Assembly: GCF_947488565.1 (NCBI RefSeq)
Contig: NZ_CANKZC010000005.1
Span: 1 to 64,000, forward strand
Length of the DNA stretch: 64,000 nucleotides
Source: an uncultured Psychrobacter sp.
GTDB lineage: Bacteria > Pseudomonadota > Gammaproteobacteria > Pseudomonadales > Moraxellaceae
Direction of reading: 5' to 3'
The first letter of the stretch is position 1; each line of letters starts with the position of its first letter. The position numbers and the translations under genes are program-made. Below are positions 8,257 to 17,219 of this stretch, piece by piece. The notes beneath the pieces are model-generated. The model saw nothing but the letters and a program-made list of their open reading frames with translations. It searched no databases and had not been told where the DNA came from.

Positions 8257-9612
8257 ATGAGCCAAAACAGCAGTTCACCGATACCGCAACATACCAACGC
8301 TGAATCAAAACGGCGTCGTAAGCCTCCTCATCATGAGCGTCCTGATGAGATGCGTGTCGTCGTTACTGGTATGGGCGCTGTTACCCCGCTAGGTTTGGAT
8401 GTTGAAAGTACATGGACACGATTACTTAATGGCGAAAGTGGTATTTCAACCATCTCACACTTTGATGCGACTGATTACCGTGCCCAAATCGCAGGTGTGA
8501 TCAAAGACTTTGATACGAAACCATATATGAGTTCTAAAGATGCACGCCGCTATGATGCATTTATGCACTATGGTGTCGCGGCTACTGCAATGGCATTAAA
8601 AGAGGCAGGCTTTATTGAAGAAGTTAGCGCTAATGATGCGCCAGTACAAAATGTCGATCAGGAGCGTTTCGGTGTCATATTAGGCTCTGGCATCGGTGGT
8701 ATTCAGACGATTGAAGACAGCTGCGCTATGCTAACTGAAAAAGGCGCTAAAAAAGTATCACCATTTATCGTACCGGGTTCTATTGCCAATATGGCAGCTG
8801 GACTGGTAGCTATCAAGCACAAACTTAAAGGTCCCAATCTTGCTACTGCAACTGCGTGTACTACAGGGACGCACGCTATCGGTTTGGCTGCACGTCTAAT
8901 CGCTTACGGCGATGCTGATGTCATGATTGCTGGCGGTAGCGAGAGGGGTTCAAGCCCATTAGGTATGGCAGGTTTTGCAGCAATGCATGCGCTCTCTACC
9001 CGTAATGATGAGCCTACTAAAGCATCACGCCCTTTTGATAAAGATCGTGATGGTTTTGTGATGGGTGATGGCGCAGGCGTATTGGTACTTGAAAGCCTTG
9101 CCCACGCTAAAGAACGCGGTGCAACTATCCTTGCTGAAGTCGTCGGCTTCGGTATGAGTGACGATGCCAGCCACATTACGGCACCTCCTGAAGATGGTAA
9201 TGGTGCTGCTCGCGCCATGCAAAGTGCCCTTGATGATGCTGGTATCGAACCATCAAGCGTTGGTTACGTCAATGCTCACGGTACCAGCACTCCTGCTGGT
9301 GACGTCGCTGAATCGATCGCTATTGAAACTGTTTTTGCACCCGTTAAAGACAGCATCTTGGTCAGCTCCACCAAATCTATGACTGGACACTTACTGGGCG
9401 CAGCTGGTGGTGTTGAAGCTATCTTTACGATATTGGCTTTGCAAAATCAGCACGTACCGCCAACGATTAATTTAGATAATGTCGAGGATAACTGTAATCT
9501 AGACTACGTAGCCAATCAATCACGTAAGGTTGATAATCTCAATTATGCAGTATCCAATAGCTTTGGCTTTGGCGGTACCAATGGCTCAGTGATTTTTGCA
9601 CGTTGGTCATAA
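8257..9612 (+). CDS. fabF: 3-oxoacyl-ACP synthase II (KAS II)
   Basis: Condenses acyl-ACP with malonyl-ACP in fatty-acid elongation; important for temperature control of unsaturated chains. 451 residues. The catalytic triad is complete: Cys in TATACTTGTHAIG (about residue 205), His in NAHGTSTPAGD (about 346) and His in KSMTGHLLGAAGG (about 383), with the C-terminal SNSFGFGGTNG. The first 30 residues are a basic, polar extension (KRRRKPPHH) not found in E. coli FabF; the SD AGGA eight bases before 8257 supports it, though an ATG at 8350 would give the standard N-terminus MRVVVTGMG. The enzyme is not next to acpP, so it could be a second KAS II paralogue. Confidence 0.9.
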   Translation: MSQNSSSPIPQHTNAESKRRRKPPHHERPDEMRVVVTGMGAVTPLGLDVESTWTRLLNGESGISTISHFDATDYRAQIAGVIKDFDTKPYMSSKDARRYDAFMHYGVAATAMALKEAGFIEEVSANDAPVQNVDQERFGVILGSGIGGIQTIEDSCAMLTEKGAKKVSPFIVPGSIANMAAGLVAIKHKLKGPNLATATACTTGTHAIGLAARLIAYGDADVMIAGGSERGSSPLGMAGFAAMHALSTRNDEPTKASRPFDKDRDGFVMGDGAGVLVLESLAHAKERGATILAEVVGFGMSDDASHITAPPEDGNGAARAMQSALDDAGIEPSSVGYVNAHGTSTPAGDVAESIAIETVFAPVKDSILVSSTKSMTGHLLGAAGGVEAIFTILALQNQHVPPTINLDNVEDNCNLDYVANQSRKVDNLNYAVSNSFGFGGTNGSVIFARWS

Positions 9613-9625
9613 TTATTATAGCTAT

Positions 9626-9766
9626 TATAATGATTACGTTTCAATTGAATCATACATAAGCTATAAAAGCGAATAGGGCCATCGATGTAACATCGGTAGC
9701 AGTTTTGCTACGTTTGCCCGCTTGCAACCCCTTATCATAGTTGCGTATGATAAGGGGTAATTTTTA
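9626..9766 (+). ncRNA. candidate structured RNA (three-way junction) ending in a terminator
   Basis: Between fabF and the next gene. An outer helix AAGC/GCTT (9667-9670 with 9720-9723) and GGGC/GCCC (9676-9679 with 9716-9719), with a GAATA bulge, encloses two hairpins: ATCGATG-TAA-CATCGGT (9681-9697) and GTAGCA-GTTT-TGCTAC (9696-9711). A 12-bp terminator stem follows (9728-9757). A possible promoter (TTGGTC at 9604, TATAAT at 9626) would start an RNA near 9638 of about 125 nt. I do not recognise the family. It could be a small RNA or a cis-acting leader of the gene at 9775. The pairing is seen by eye; conservation is untested. Confidence 0.45.
9728..9766 (+). terminator. intrinsic terminator after the RNA candidate
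   Basis: CCCCTTATCATA (9728-9739), loop GTTGCG, TATGATAAGGGG (9746-9757): a perfect 12-bp stem, then TAATTTTT. It ends transcription from fabF or from the RNA candidate, just 17-29 bases before the next start codon. Confidence 0.8.
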
Positions 9767-9774
9767 GAAAATTT

Positions 9775-10560
9775 ATGGAAGAGTCTATGTCAAGCTATTC
9801 GTTTTCGCATCAATTTTATCAGCGTTGGACGCGCGCCCCAGAGCAGATACGGGCCGCCATTGTCCAAGAGTTAACGGATATCACAACTCTGCTGCAAACA
9901 GACACTCCCTACGAAAGCTTTACCTTTAGTTTGCCAGACTTAGATGCACACCTTGATGAGCTATATAGTGCGCATAAAGCTGAGCAAGTTGCTGCAAAAG
10001 CGCTTGCTGATAAGCAAGCAGAACAACGTGACGCTGCGGAACAACAACGCTTAGCTGAAGAAAAAAAGCTTGAAGAAGAAAAAGCACGTGATGCTGCAAG
10101 AATTGAAGAAGAAGCTAAAAAAGAAAAACAACAAGCAGAACAAGCTCAAAAAGAATCGGATGAACAAAGCCGTGCTGAGCAAGAGAAGAGCGATATCGAA
10201 GCCGCTACGAGAGACAAGCAAACTACGAGCGATGCACACAGTCCTACCAACAACGAAAAAAACGATGTCAATGATCACTCTCATACGGTCAATCAGACTG
10301 AAAACACTATCGTAAAACCTCAAAAAGGCGCAGCAATTGATTTGTCTTTTAAAAATCCAGAACTGACTGCCGCCCATGAGAGCTTAATTCAAGAGCTAGA
10401 GATGCATGTAGATGACTATCTGAGTGAGCAAATGATGCAAATATCTGAGGACTTAAAATCATGGTTACGAGCAGAAGTGGGTCAGCAGCTTGCCGGAATC
10501 ACAGAAAAAAACCAAGCGGTTGAAGATATTGTTCAAGAAAATATGGCTAAAAAACACTAG
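9775..10560 (+). CDS. hypothetical coiled-coil protein
   Basis: 261 residues, no recognised family. The N-terminal 65 residues look globular (YSFSHQFYQRWTRAPEQIRAAI). Residues about 70-150 are a Lys/Glu/Ala/Gln-rich predicted coiled coil, 150-185 are polar and disordered, and the last 75 residues form another helical part ending in VQENMAKKH. No signal peptide or membrane segment, so cytoplasmic. The start may be 9775 or the ATG at 9787, which has GGAAGAG just before it. It stands alone between two terminators and behind the structured RNA candidate. The A-rich run around 10060-10140 makes shadow frames on both strands that should be ignored. Confidence 0.8.
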   Translation: MEESMSSYSFSHQFYQRWTRAPEQIRAAIVQELTDITTLLQTDTPYESFTFSLPDLDAHLDELYSAHKAEQVAAKALADKQAEQRDAAEQQRLAEEKKLEEEKARDAARIEEEAKKEKQQAEQAQKESDEQSRAEQEKSDIEAATRDKQTTSDAHSPTNNEKNDVNDHSHTVNQTENTIVKPQKGAAIDLSFKNPELTAAHESLIQELEMHVDDYLSEQMMQISEDLKSWLRAEVGQQLAGITEKNQAVEDIVQENMAKKH

Positions 10561-10613
10561 TCTATTAACTGATTTATCGACAGCTTTTAGATATCCGTTA
10601 AAGAGCTCCATTA

Positions 10614-10647
10614 AAAAAGCCCCGTAAATATTTTTACGGGGCTTTTT
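10614..10647. terminator. bidirectional intrinsic terminator
   Basis: GCCCCGTAAA (10619-10628), loop TATT, TTTACGGGGC (10633-10642), flanked by AAAAA on the left and TTTTT on the right. It serves the convergent coiled-coil gene and the aminopeptidase gene. Confidence 0.92.
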
Positions 10648-10679
10648 GTATTTCAATCAAGCATTAACCAGTCTTTATA

Positions 10680-12497
10680 TTAAATAGCTTGTGTACGTTC
10701 GGTCAGCCATTCAAGCGCTGCACCTTCAACACGATCCTTTAGCTCAGCATAGACTTGGCTATGATAATCATTGAGCCAATCGACCTCTACTTGGTTGAGC
10801 AAAGTTGTATCGAGCAAACGGGTATCAATCGGGCAATAGGTAATAGTTTCAAAGTTTAAAAATTCACCAAACTCAGTCTCAGTAGCATTTGCCACTGGCA
10901 TATTGACTACCAAGTTTTCAATACGAATGCCCCACTTACCTTCACGGTATAATCCTGGCTCATTACTAGAAATCATCCCCTCTTTCATCGCGCGCTCTTT
11001 TGGCGTAGTGGCACTATAAGCGATGACTTGCGGGCCTTCGTGGACGTTTAAGAAGTAACCAACGCCGTGACCAGTACCATGACCGTAGTCCATTTGTGCC
11101 TGCCATAATGGTGCACGGCAGATTGCATCAATGAGTGGCGAGGCAATACCATCAGGGAAGCTTGCACGCGCCAAAGCAATATGGGCTTTGAGCACCGTAG
11201 TAAAGTCGCGTTTGTGCTCATTGGTGACTGTACCAATGCCGACCACGCGAGTGATATCAGTAGTACCGTTTTGGTACTGGGCGCCTGAATCAATCAGTAG
11301 TAAGCCGCCCTCGCCCTCACTTACATCAAGGTAGCTAAACTTCTCTGGCGTCGCACGGTAATGCGGCAGTGCACCATTTTCATTGAAGCCTGCAATCGTT
11401 GGAAAGCTTGGCGAGACATAATGCGGCTGCTGACTACGTACCTCAATCAGCATGCTATCCACGTCCAGCTCACTTAAACGTTCACCGTCTGCTAGACGCT
11501 GCTCAAAAGCAGCAAAAAACTCACTCAATGCTGCGCCATCTTGACGCATTGCCTCACGTACATGCTCAATATCAGCAACAGACTTAACAGATTTGAGTAA
11601 TGTACTAGGCGCCATTTGCTCGATAAAGCCCACATCGTCCGCCATTTTTGATAGCGTACCCACAGCAACTTTGCTTGGATCTAACAACAGTAAGTCTTCT
11701 GGTGTCATCTCGCTCAATGCGTCTTGTACGGCATCATAATCAGCAAGGGTGATACCGCTGTCTTGTAGATCTTTTGCAATATCAGAGCTGACTTTATTAT
11801 TATCAACGAATAGCGTTGCCTTATCCTTACTGATGAGCATATGCGCTAAAAACACAGGGTTATAATCGACATCAGCGCCGCGCAGATTGGTGAGCCAAGC
11901 AATGTCATCCAAACTTGATAGCAGATGATGCGTCGCGCCTGCATCAGCCATACCTGCGCGCACGGCAGCAAGTTTTGCGCTAGCGGACTGTGCAACGAAC
12001 TGCGCATCATGCTGATATAACTTTGCTGATGGTAGCGCTGGACGATCTGTCCATATCTCTGTCAACACATCACGCTCGGTGATTAAGGTAATGTCGTTAG
12101 CATCAAATGCATTTAATAGCTTATCTTGCTCAGCGATAGACAGCACATTGCCATCCACGGCCACGCTATCACCCTCTGCCAAATGCGTAGCTAACCAGTC
12201 GATATGGTTTGGCTGACCAGGAGCAAGCTTTTCTAAGCTAATACCAGTACCTTCTAGCTGGTCAGCGGCGTGTACCCAATAGCGACTATCAGTCCATAGA
12301 CCTGCAAAATCAGCCGTGACAACGAGTGTACCAACTGAGCCTGTAAACCCTGACAACCATAACCGCGCTTGCCAATATTCTGGTAAATACTCAGATAAAT
12401 GCGGATCGGCTGATGGTACGATAATGGCGGTAAGGTCTTGTGCGACTAAAGTTTTGCGTAAGCTGTCGATACGATCATGTATGGCTTGTTTATTCAT
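10680..12497 (-). CDS. aminopeptidase P family protein (M24, long form)
   Basis: Removes N-terminal residues preceding proline from peptides; cytoplasmic, binuclear metal. 605 residues, the long type with two creatinase-like N-terminal domains (residues 1-310) and a C-terminal pita-bread catalytic domain. Metal ligands can be placed: Asp in LLIDSGAQY, Asp in TTDITRVV, His in GHGTGHGVGYFLNVHEGP, Glu in ISSNEPGLY and Glu in GIRIENLVV. An SD AAGGAAA precedes the ATG. In the minus-strand leader, a hairpin (12535-12559) lies about 40 nt upstream of the start. The upstream neighbour is a peptide transporter, which fits a role in peptide use. Confidence 0.93.
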   Translation of the reverse strand: MNKQAIHDRIDSLRKTLVAQDLTAIIVPSADPHLSEYLPEYWQARLWLSGFTGSVGTLVVTADFAGLWTDSRYWVHAADQLEGTGISLEKLAPGQPNHIDWLATHLAEGDSVAVDGNVLSIAEQDKLLNAFDANDITLITERDVLTEIWTDRPALPSAKLYQHDAQFVAQSASAKLAAVRAGMADAGATHHLLSSLDDIAWLTNLRGADVDYNPVFLAHMLISKDKATLFVDNNKVSSDIAKDLQDSGITLADYDAVQDALSEMTPEDLLLLDPSKVAVGTLSKMADDVGFIEQMAPSTLLKSVKSVADIEHVREAMRQDGAALSEFFAAFEQRLADGERLSELDVDSMLIEVRSQQPHYVSPSFPTIAGFNENGALPHYRATPEKFSYLDVSEGEGGLLLIDSGAQYQNGTTDITRVVGIGTVTNEHKRDFTTVLKAHIALARASFPDGIASPLIDAICRAPLWQAQMDYGHGTGHGVGYFLNVHEGPQVIAYSATTPKERAMKEGMISSNEPGLYREGKWGIRIENLVVNMPVANATETEFGEFLNFETITYCPIDTRLLDTTLLNQVEVDWLNDYHSQVYAELKDRVEGAALEWLTERTQAI

Positions 12498-12850
12498 CGA
12501 ATGTTTCCTTATTGATTTTAGAGAGGTTTTATCGTGAGGCGACTATGGTTAGTCGTCTTATTCGAGCGGGTAAATCTTGAGCATTAAGTGAACGATCAGT
12601 ATTTAGATCATGTATATCTAGCACTAAGTTTTTATAAAAATTCAAATAAACGAGGCTAACTGCTACCAAGAGCAGTATAGTATTTTAGTAGAACATCATT
12701 AGATGTTTGGGCACAGCGCAGGCTTTCAATAGCTCAGACAGATATCTTAACAAGTAAACCAATAAGACGCGTTCCCACAACTGGTAACACGTCTTAAATT
12801 TGTCTTTTATTGAGCGTATAGCCTGTACAATAGTAACGTTAAAGCATTAT
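12498..12850. other. intergenic region between aminopeptidase and POT transporter
   Basis: No gene. It holds the leader of the aminopeptidase gene, with a hairpin GGCGACTA..TAGTCGTC (12537-12558), and an imperfect hairpin AAGACGCGTT..AACACGTCTT (about 12765-12795) without T-run downstream of the transporter gene. I see no clear promoter match. Confidence 0.5.
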
Positions 12851-14416
12851 TTACTGGACAGCCTTATCAGCATGCTCGCTCTTTTTGAGCATATTATTGA
12901 TAGGCTTTGCTAATACCAATAGGACGGCAGCAGTCACCACCAAAAAGACGGTCATTGTGGTAAATAATGTTGGTAGACCTTCAATCTTATCGGCTGACAC
13001 ATTGCCACCGAAGAATGCCGCAACCAAGTTACCCATCGCTAAAGATGCAAAGAAAAGCCCCATCATCTGTCCTTGCATGCCCTTTGGTGCAAGTTTTGTC
13101 ATTGACGACAAACCCACAGGACTAAGCGCCAACTCGCCAAGTGTCAAGAGCAGTAAGCTACCAACTAGCCATAAAGGCGATGCTAGGCCCGTATCATTGG
13201 TCAAAATACTTTTTGAGGCGATAATCATCAGACCAAAGCCTGCCGCAGCGAGCAACATCCCAAGGGCAAACTTCACCATACTACTTGGCTCAAGGCCTCG
13301 GTTACCAAGCTTGACCCAAACAATACTAATGATGGGTGCTAAAAGAAGAATAAATAAAGGGTTAAGTGACTGGAACCAAATGCTTGGAATCTCAAAACCC
13401 AAAACGTTTAGATCCGTATAGCGATCAGCAAATAGATTAAATGATGTTGGCTGCTGCTCAAAACTTGACCAAAACAGCGTTGAGCCGATAATCAAAATAA
13501 AGCAAATCAGCAAACGCAGCTTATCGGTTTTATCTAGCCTTGGTGAAATAAACATAATCGCAAAATACAGTATTACCACACTTGCGATGATATAGGTCAT
13601 ATACTCTGCCACCATTTGCGGCTCAAACGGCATGATACCAGACGCGACCAGCACAACGACTGCGACCAGTAAAGCCACAAATCCTATGACCCAGCGACCG
13701 ATGTTGTTAAAACGGTCATTTGAGCGCTCCCACTCAGCAGCGATGCCTTTTGCTTGTGCATAGCGTGTCAGTGTCTTTTGAGCAGAAAAACGATAGATGA
13801 GTAGCGAGACCAACATACCAAGTCCACCAACCCCAAAGCCGACATGCCACATACCTTGCTCTTTAAACACCCCAACGATAAGGGCGGCCAATAAAGCGCC
13901 GATATTGATACCCATATAAAATAGAGTAAAGCCACTGTCACGGCGCACATCACCCTTAGAGTATAACGCCCCAACCATCACCGAAATACAGGTTTTAAAT
14001 AATCCCGACCCCAACACGATACAGATGAGACCAACGAAGAATAATGTCATACCGAACATTGCAGAGAGCGCGATACATAAATGGCCAAGCGCGATAATAA
14101 TACTGCCCCACCATAATGCACGCTCTTGACCAAGCCAGTTATCAGCAAGCCAGCCACCTGGTACCGCTGCCAAGTACAAAGAGCCTGCAAAAATACCATA
14201 GATAGCAGAAGCGGTAACTTCATCGAAACCAAAGCCACCGCTTCCAACCGTCGCCACCATAAATAATACCAACAGCGGACGGATACTATAGTAAGAAAAC
14301 CGCTCCCACATCTCAGTAAAGAATAAAGGGCGCAGTGGTTTAGGATGGCCCATAAACCCATTATCTAGTGCTTCTAGCTCAGTAGCACTAACCTCTGATT
14401 TTACTTCCGTGCTCAT
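12851..14416 (-). CDS. POT (PTR2) family peptide MFS transporter
   Basis: Proton-coupled uptake of di- and tripeptides across the inner membrane. 521 residues from the ATG at 14416 (SD AAAGGA); a longer frame from 14464 has no SD. The family signature ExxER with following aromatic residues is visible as FFTEMWERFSYYSIRPLLVLFM (about residues 31-52, split here by function), together with GGWLADNWLGQ and FTLFYMGINIGALLA, the second PTR2 signature. About 14 hydrophobic segments can be counted. The C-terminus is short and charged (KKSEHADK). DtpT-like in length. Next to an aminopeptidase P gene, which would process imported peptides. Confidence 0.93.
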   Translation of the reverse strand: MSTEVKSEVSATELEALDNGFMGHPKPLRPLFFTEMWERFSYYSIRPLLVLFMVATVGSGGFGFDEVTASAIYGIFAGSLYLAAVPGGWLADNWLGQERALWWGSIIIALGHLCIALSAMFGMTLFFVGLICIVLGSGLFKTCISVMVGALYSKGDVRRDSGFTLFYMGINIGALLAALIVGVFKEQGMWHVGFGVGGLGMLVSLLIYRFSAQKTLTRYAQAKGIAAEWERSNDRFNNIGRWVIGFVALLVAVVVLVASGIMPFEPQMVAEYMTYIIASVVILYFAIMFISPRLDKTDKLRLLICFILIIGSTLFWSSFEQQPTSFNLFADRYTDLNVLGFEIPSIWFQSLNPLFILLLAPIISIVWVKLGNRGLEPSSMVKFALGMLLAAAGFGLMIIASKSILTNDTGLASPLWLVGSLLLLTLGELALSPVGLSSMTKLAPKGMQGQMMGLFFASLAMGNLVAAFFGGNVSADKIEGLPTLFTTMTVFLVVTAAVLLVLAKPINNMLKKSEHADKAVQ

Positions 14417-14571
14417 AAGTTTATTCCTTTGCGATACTACGATAAAGATGACCAAGTCCATCACTAGTAAGACAGACGGTCATAAATGCGCGTTATTGTT
14501 TCATCAGATTACAAATATGTAAAGGAAAAGAATGTTCATTAATTGAACAGTCACTTACTAAACATGAGACA

Positions 14572-14613
14572 AAAAAGCACCGAGCTATTATTTTTAATAG
14601 CTCGGTGCTTTTT
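14572..14613. terminator. bidirectional intrinsic terminator
   Basis: A 19-bp stem: AAAAAGCACCGAGCTATTA (14572-14590), loop TTTT, and its complement at 14595-14613. On the minus strand it ends transcription of the gene at 14692-15171 before the POT gene. Confidence 0.92.
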
Positions 14614-14691
14614 ATAAACGCTACTACTTAACTATCTATCATAAAATACTAACGATAGTATTTAACCATTTTATCAAACAGTCTCATTAGA

Positions 14692-15171
14692 TTATTGAGC
14701 AGTAGTCGTATCTTCAGTTGTACCAGCCTCCAGATCACCGTCAGCTTGTTCTGCGGTGAGTTCGGTATCTTCAACCGCAGCTTGGCTCACTGTGCCAGAA
14801 GCAGTGGCTGTACCAGCTTCAGCGCTAACCACTGCACCGCTTGTGTCTTCAGCAGGCGTAACCGTAGCATCAGCGGCAGCTTCAGTCGCACTCTCGCCAG
14901 CACCTACTGCCGCATCGGTATCAGTGTCTGCTGACGCAGCTTCTGCAGTAGCAGCAGCAGTATCAGTCGCTACTGGCTCTTCAACAGCGATCGCTTCTGC
15001 TTCATCAGCCGCTGCCGAGGCTTCAGTCGTTTCAGCTGTGATGTGCTCACCTGCTGGACGCAAGAATGCTGAGACACCAATAAGTAAGACAATACCCAAG
15101 AACAAGGCAATGCCGCCCAAAGCATATATAAACTCTTTTTTTGGATTGTTGTTGACGATATCTTCTGACAT
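14692..15171 (-). CDS. membrane-anchored acidic low-complexity protein
   Basis: 159 residues, function unknown. Residues 14-37 are one hydrophobic helix (YALGGIALFLGIVLLIGVSA), preceded by NNNPKKEF, which suggests an N-in, C-out inner-membrane anchor. The remaining 120 residues are almost only Ala, Glu, Asp, Thr, Ser, Gly and Val, strongly acidic and presumably disordered in the periplasm. The SD GATAAGGT precedes the ATG. The gene follows lnt on the same strand with 135 bp and no terminator, and may be cotranscribed. The apparent plus-strand frame at 14756-15208 is a shadow of the repetitive composition. Confidence 0.8.
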   Translation of the reverse strand: MSEDIVNNNPKKEFIYALGGIALFLGIVLLIGVSAFLRPAGEHITAETTEASAAADEAEAIAVEEPVATDTAAATAEAASADTDTDAAVGAGESATEAAADATVTPAEDTSGAVVSAEAGTATASGTVSQAAVEDTELTAEQADGDLEAGTTEDTTTAQ

Positions 15172-15306
15172 ACCTTATCCACCTTGCGCAAAATATTTGA
15201 AATTTTAGCCTATTATATCGCAATTTGTACCAATGTGTTAAAACCCTTAACTATTTGAAGGAATTATTATTTAGTACCTGCTTATAAGCCATTGACGATG
15301 TCCTTT

Positions 15307-16881
15307 TTATTTACCAAGACGAGCACGAGCGGTAGCGCGTTTGCCAAGATAGCTCAGCAATAATAATAGCGTAATAATGAATAAAATTGGATAGTTACCA
15401 AAACGCATAAATGGTGTATTGCCAACCCGCGCTTGCACATCACCTCGTAATACGGTGCGCTCAAACTGCGGTGCGCGCTCAACGATACGGCCTTTATGAT
15501 CGATGATAGCCGTCACACCTGTGTTGGTGGCTCGCATAAACCAGCGGCCATTTTCTAACGCCCGCATTTGTACCATTTGTAGATGCTGCAGTGGACCTGC
15601 CGACGTACCAAACCAAGCATCGTTTGAGATGGTCAATAAAAAGTCGGTACTGATGGCGTTTTTACGAGTGGTATCAGGGTAAGCAACCTCGTAACAAACC
15701 GCCGCGCCTAGATTGTGTCCGCGTACCTGTAACGGTAATTGCTTATCACTACCGCGACTATAGCTCATGATGTCTTGGCTACCTGCCAAATTGGGTAGTA
15801 TATCTAATAACCCCTCAAATGGAATATACTCACCAAACGGCACTAAACGCTGTTTTTTATACAAGCCTTCTGCATCCGCACCCAACGCAACGACACTATT
15901 ATAAAATGGTGGGTACTTATCCTGAGTTGCATCAAACGCCGCCTCATCTTTATAAGGAATTCCTGTCACCCACGTAGTGTCAGTGGCTTTGGCCATTTTT
16001 ACCATTTCGTTGATAAAACCAACCGCCTCTGTCTGAAACATTGGAATCGATGATTCAGGCCAAAGGATAAGATCGCGTCCCCATTCCGTGCTGGTTAATT
16101 TGGCATAAATATTAAGCGTTTCTACCTGATATTCGGTCAACCATTTGAGATCTTGCGGAATGTTGCCTTGAATTAATGATACGGATAAATCAGGCGTACC
16201 TTTAGGCTTGGTCCACTGCGGGTTAATCAGCCACAATGACGTACTGATGATTAACAAGGCGATGGCAACCACCATATAACCGCCGCGACGGCGCAGCAGC
16301 TCAACGATACTTGCTGCCAATAGGATGGCGACAAAGGAGATGGCAAATACCCCAGCGATGGGCGCAAGTGACGACAACCAATACTGTTCAGTAAAGGCAT
16401 AGCCGACGAACAACCACGGAAACCCTGTAAATAGCCATGTTTTCGTCCATTCTTGTAGTACCCAAAGCGCGGCAAAAGACAACGGCTGCTTACCAACCAC
16501 CCGATTAAACAACAACGCTAAAAAACCGTGAAATAGCCCCATGCCTAGGCCCATAAGCGCAATCATAATCAGTGCAAGCCATGCAGGCGTCGCTCCATAA
16601 ACATGAATGGAGGTATACAGCCAAAACGCACCGACGCACCACAGTCCCGTACCATACGCTTGACCGATAATAAACGCACGTTTGCCAGTCATCGCTGGTA
16701 ACAATAGACCATATAAGATAGCAGGTGACACTAGCGCTAGTGGCCAAATATCATAAGGTGCGAGTGCAAATATAAATATCGCACCTGCAAGCCAAGCTAT
16801 CAAAATAGACAACCCAAGCGATAGTTGCTTGGGCTTAGTGGGGTTCAAACGCTTTTGTAAATCAACAGTAGACAGGCGCAT
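15307..16881 (-). CDS. lnt: apolipoprotein N-acyltransferase
   Basis: Adds the third acyl chain to the N-terminal cysteine of lipoproteins; inner membrane. 524 residues. About seven hydrophobic segments in residues 20-215 and one near 495-515 frame a periplasmic nitrilase domain. The catalytic Glu (LILWPESSIPMF), Lys (YKKQRLVPFGEYIPFE) and Cys (GAAVCYEVAYPD) can all be seen, as well as SNDAWFGTSAGPLQHLQM. The gene follows corC as in most gammaproteobacteria, but a terminator (17073-17096) stands between, so lnt probably has its own promoter. It works after Lgt, whose gene is at 54732. Confidence 0.96.
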   Translation of the reverse strand: MRLSTVDLQKRLNPTKPKQLSLGLSILIAWLAGAIFIFALAPYDIWPLALVSPAILYGLLLPAMTGKRAFIIGQAYGTGLWCVGAFWLYTSIHVYGATPAWLALIMIALMGLGMGLFHGFLALLFNRVVGKQPLSFAALWVLQEWTKTWLFTGFPWLFVGYAFTEQYWLSSLAPIAGVFAISFVAILLAASIVELLRRRGGYMVVAIALLIISTSLWLINPQWTKPKGTPDLSVSLIQGNIPQDLKWLTEYQVETLNIYAKLTSTEWGRDLILWPESSIPMFQTEAVGFINEMVKMAKATDTTWVTGIPYKDEAAFDATQDKYPPFYNSVVALGADAEGLYKKQRLVPFGEYIPFEGLLDILPNLAGSQDIMSYSRGSDKQLPLQVRGHNLGAAVCYEVAYPDTTRKNAISTDFLLTISNDAWFGTSAGPLQHLQMVQMRALENGRWFMRATNTGVTAIIDHKGRIVERAPQFERTVLRGDVQARVGNTPFMRFGNYPILFIITLLLLLSYLGKRATARARLGK

Positions 16882-17219
16882 AGCTATTATCCGAAACCTT
16901 ATTATTCAAAACGTTAAATCTGAGATTATTTGTCCGACAGCGGCTGTTTTTGACAGTGGTTGGCTGTCAATTCTCAAAATTAAAAGTGCTTAACATTAAA
17001 TGCGCCCATGATACCAGTCTGTATTCATTAATGGGTAAATTTGCGTAGCGAAAAAAGCATAGGCTAAAAAGCAAAAAACACGACCGAAGTCGTGCTGTTG
17101 TTATATAAGCTCAATATAAATGCTCATGGCGTTTATCAGATATCAGATATTATATTGACTATCTAATAGTCGTCTACCTTAATAAACGTCTATCTCATCA
17201 CCATACTATCATCGATACA
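16882..17219. other. corC-lnt intergenic region
   Basis: No gene. It contains a terminator for corC (17073-17096, minus strand) and, nearer lnt, a palindrome TTGACAG-N7-CTGTCAA (16950-16970) that includes a TTGACA on both strands. It may be promoter or operator for lnt; no good -10 hexamer was found at the right distance. Confidence 0.5.
17073..17096 (-). terminator. terminator with UUCG tetraloop, after corC
   Basis: On the minus strand GCACGAC-TTCG-GTCGTGT followed by TTTTTT. The CUUCGG loop is extra-stable. It separates corC from lnt. Confidence 0.88.

Noticed and set aside
10051..10377. Minus-strand frame very rich in Phe
   Set aside because: Antisense of the Lys/Glu-rich coiled coil of the gene at 9775; not a membrane protein gene.
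14756..15208. Plus-strand frame of 150 residues rich in Ala, Ser and Val
   Set aside because: It is the antisense of the acidic low-complexity gene; the composition simply mirrors the repeated codons, and no SD precedes it.
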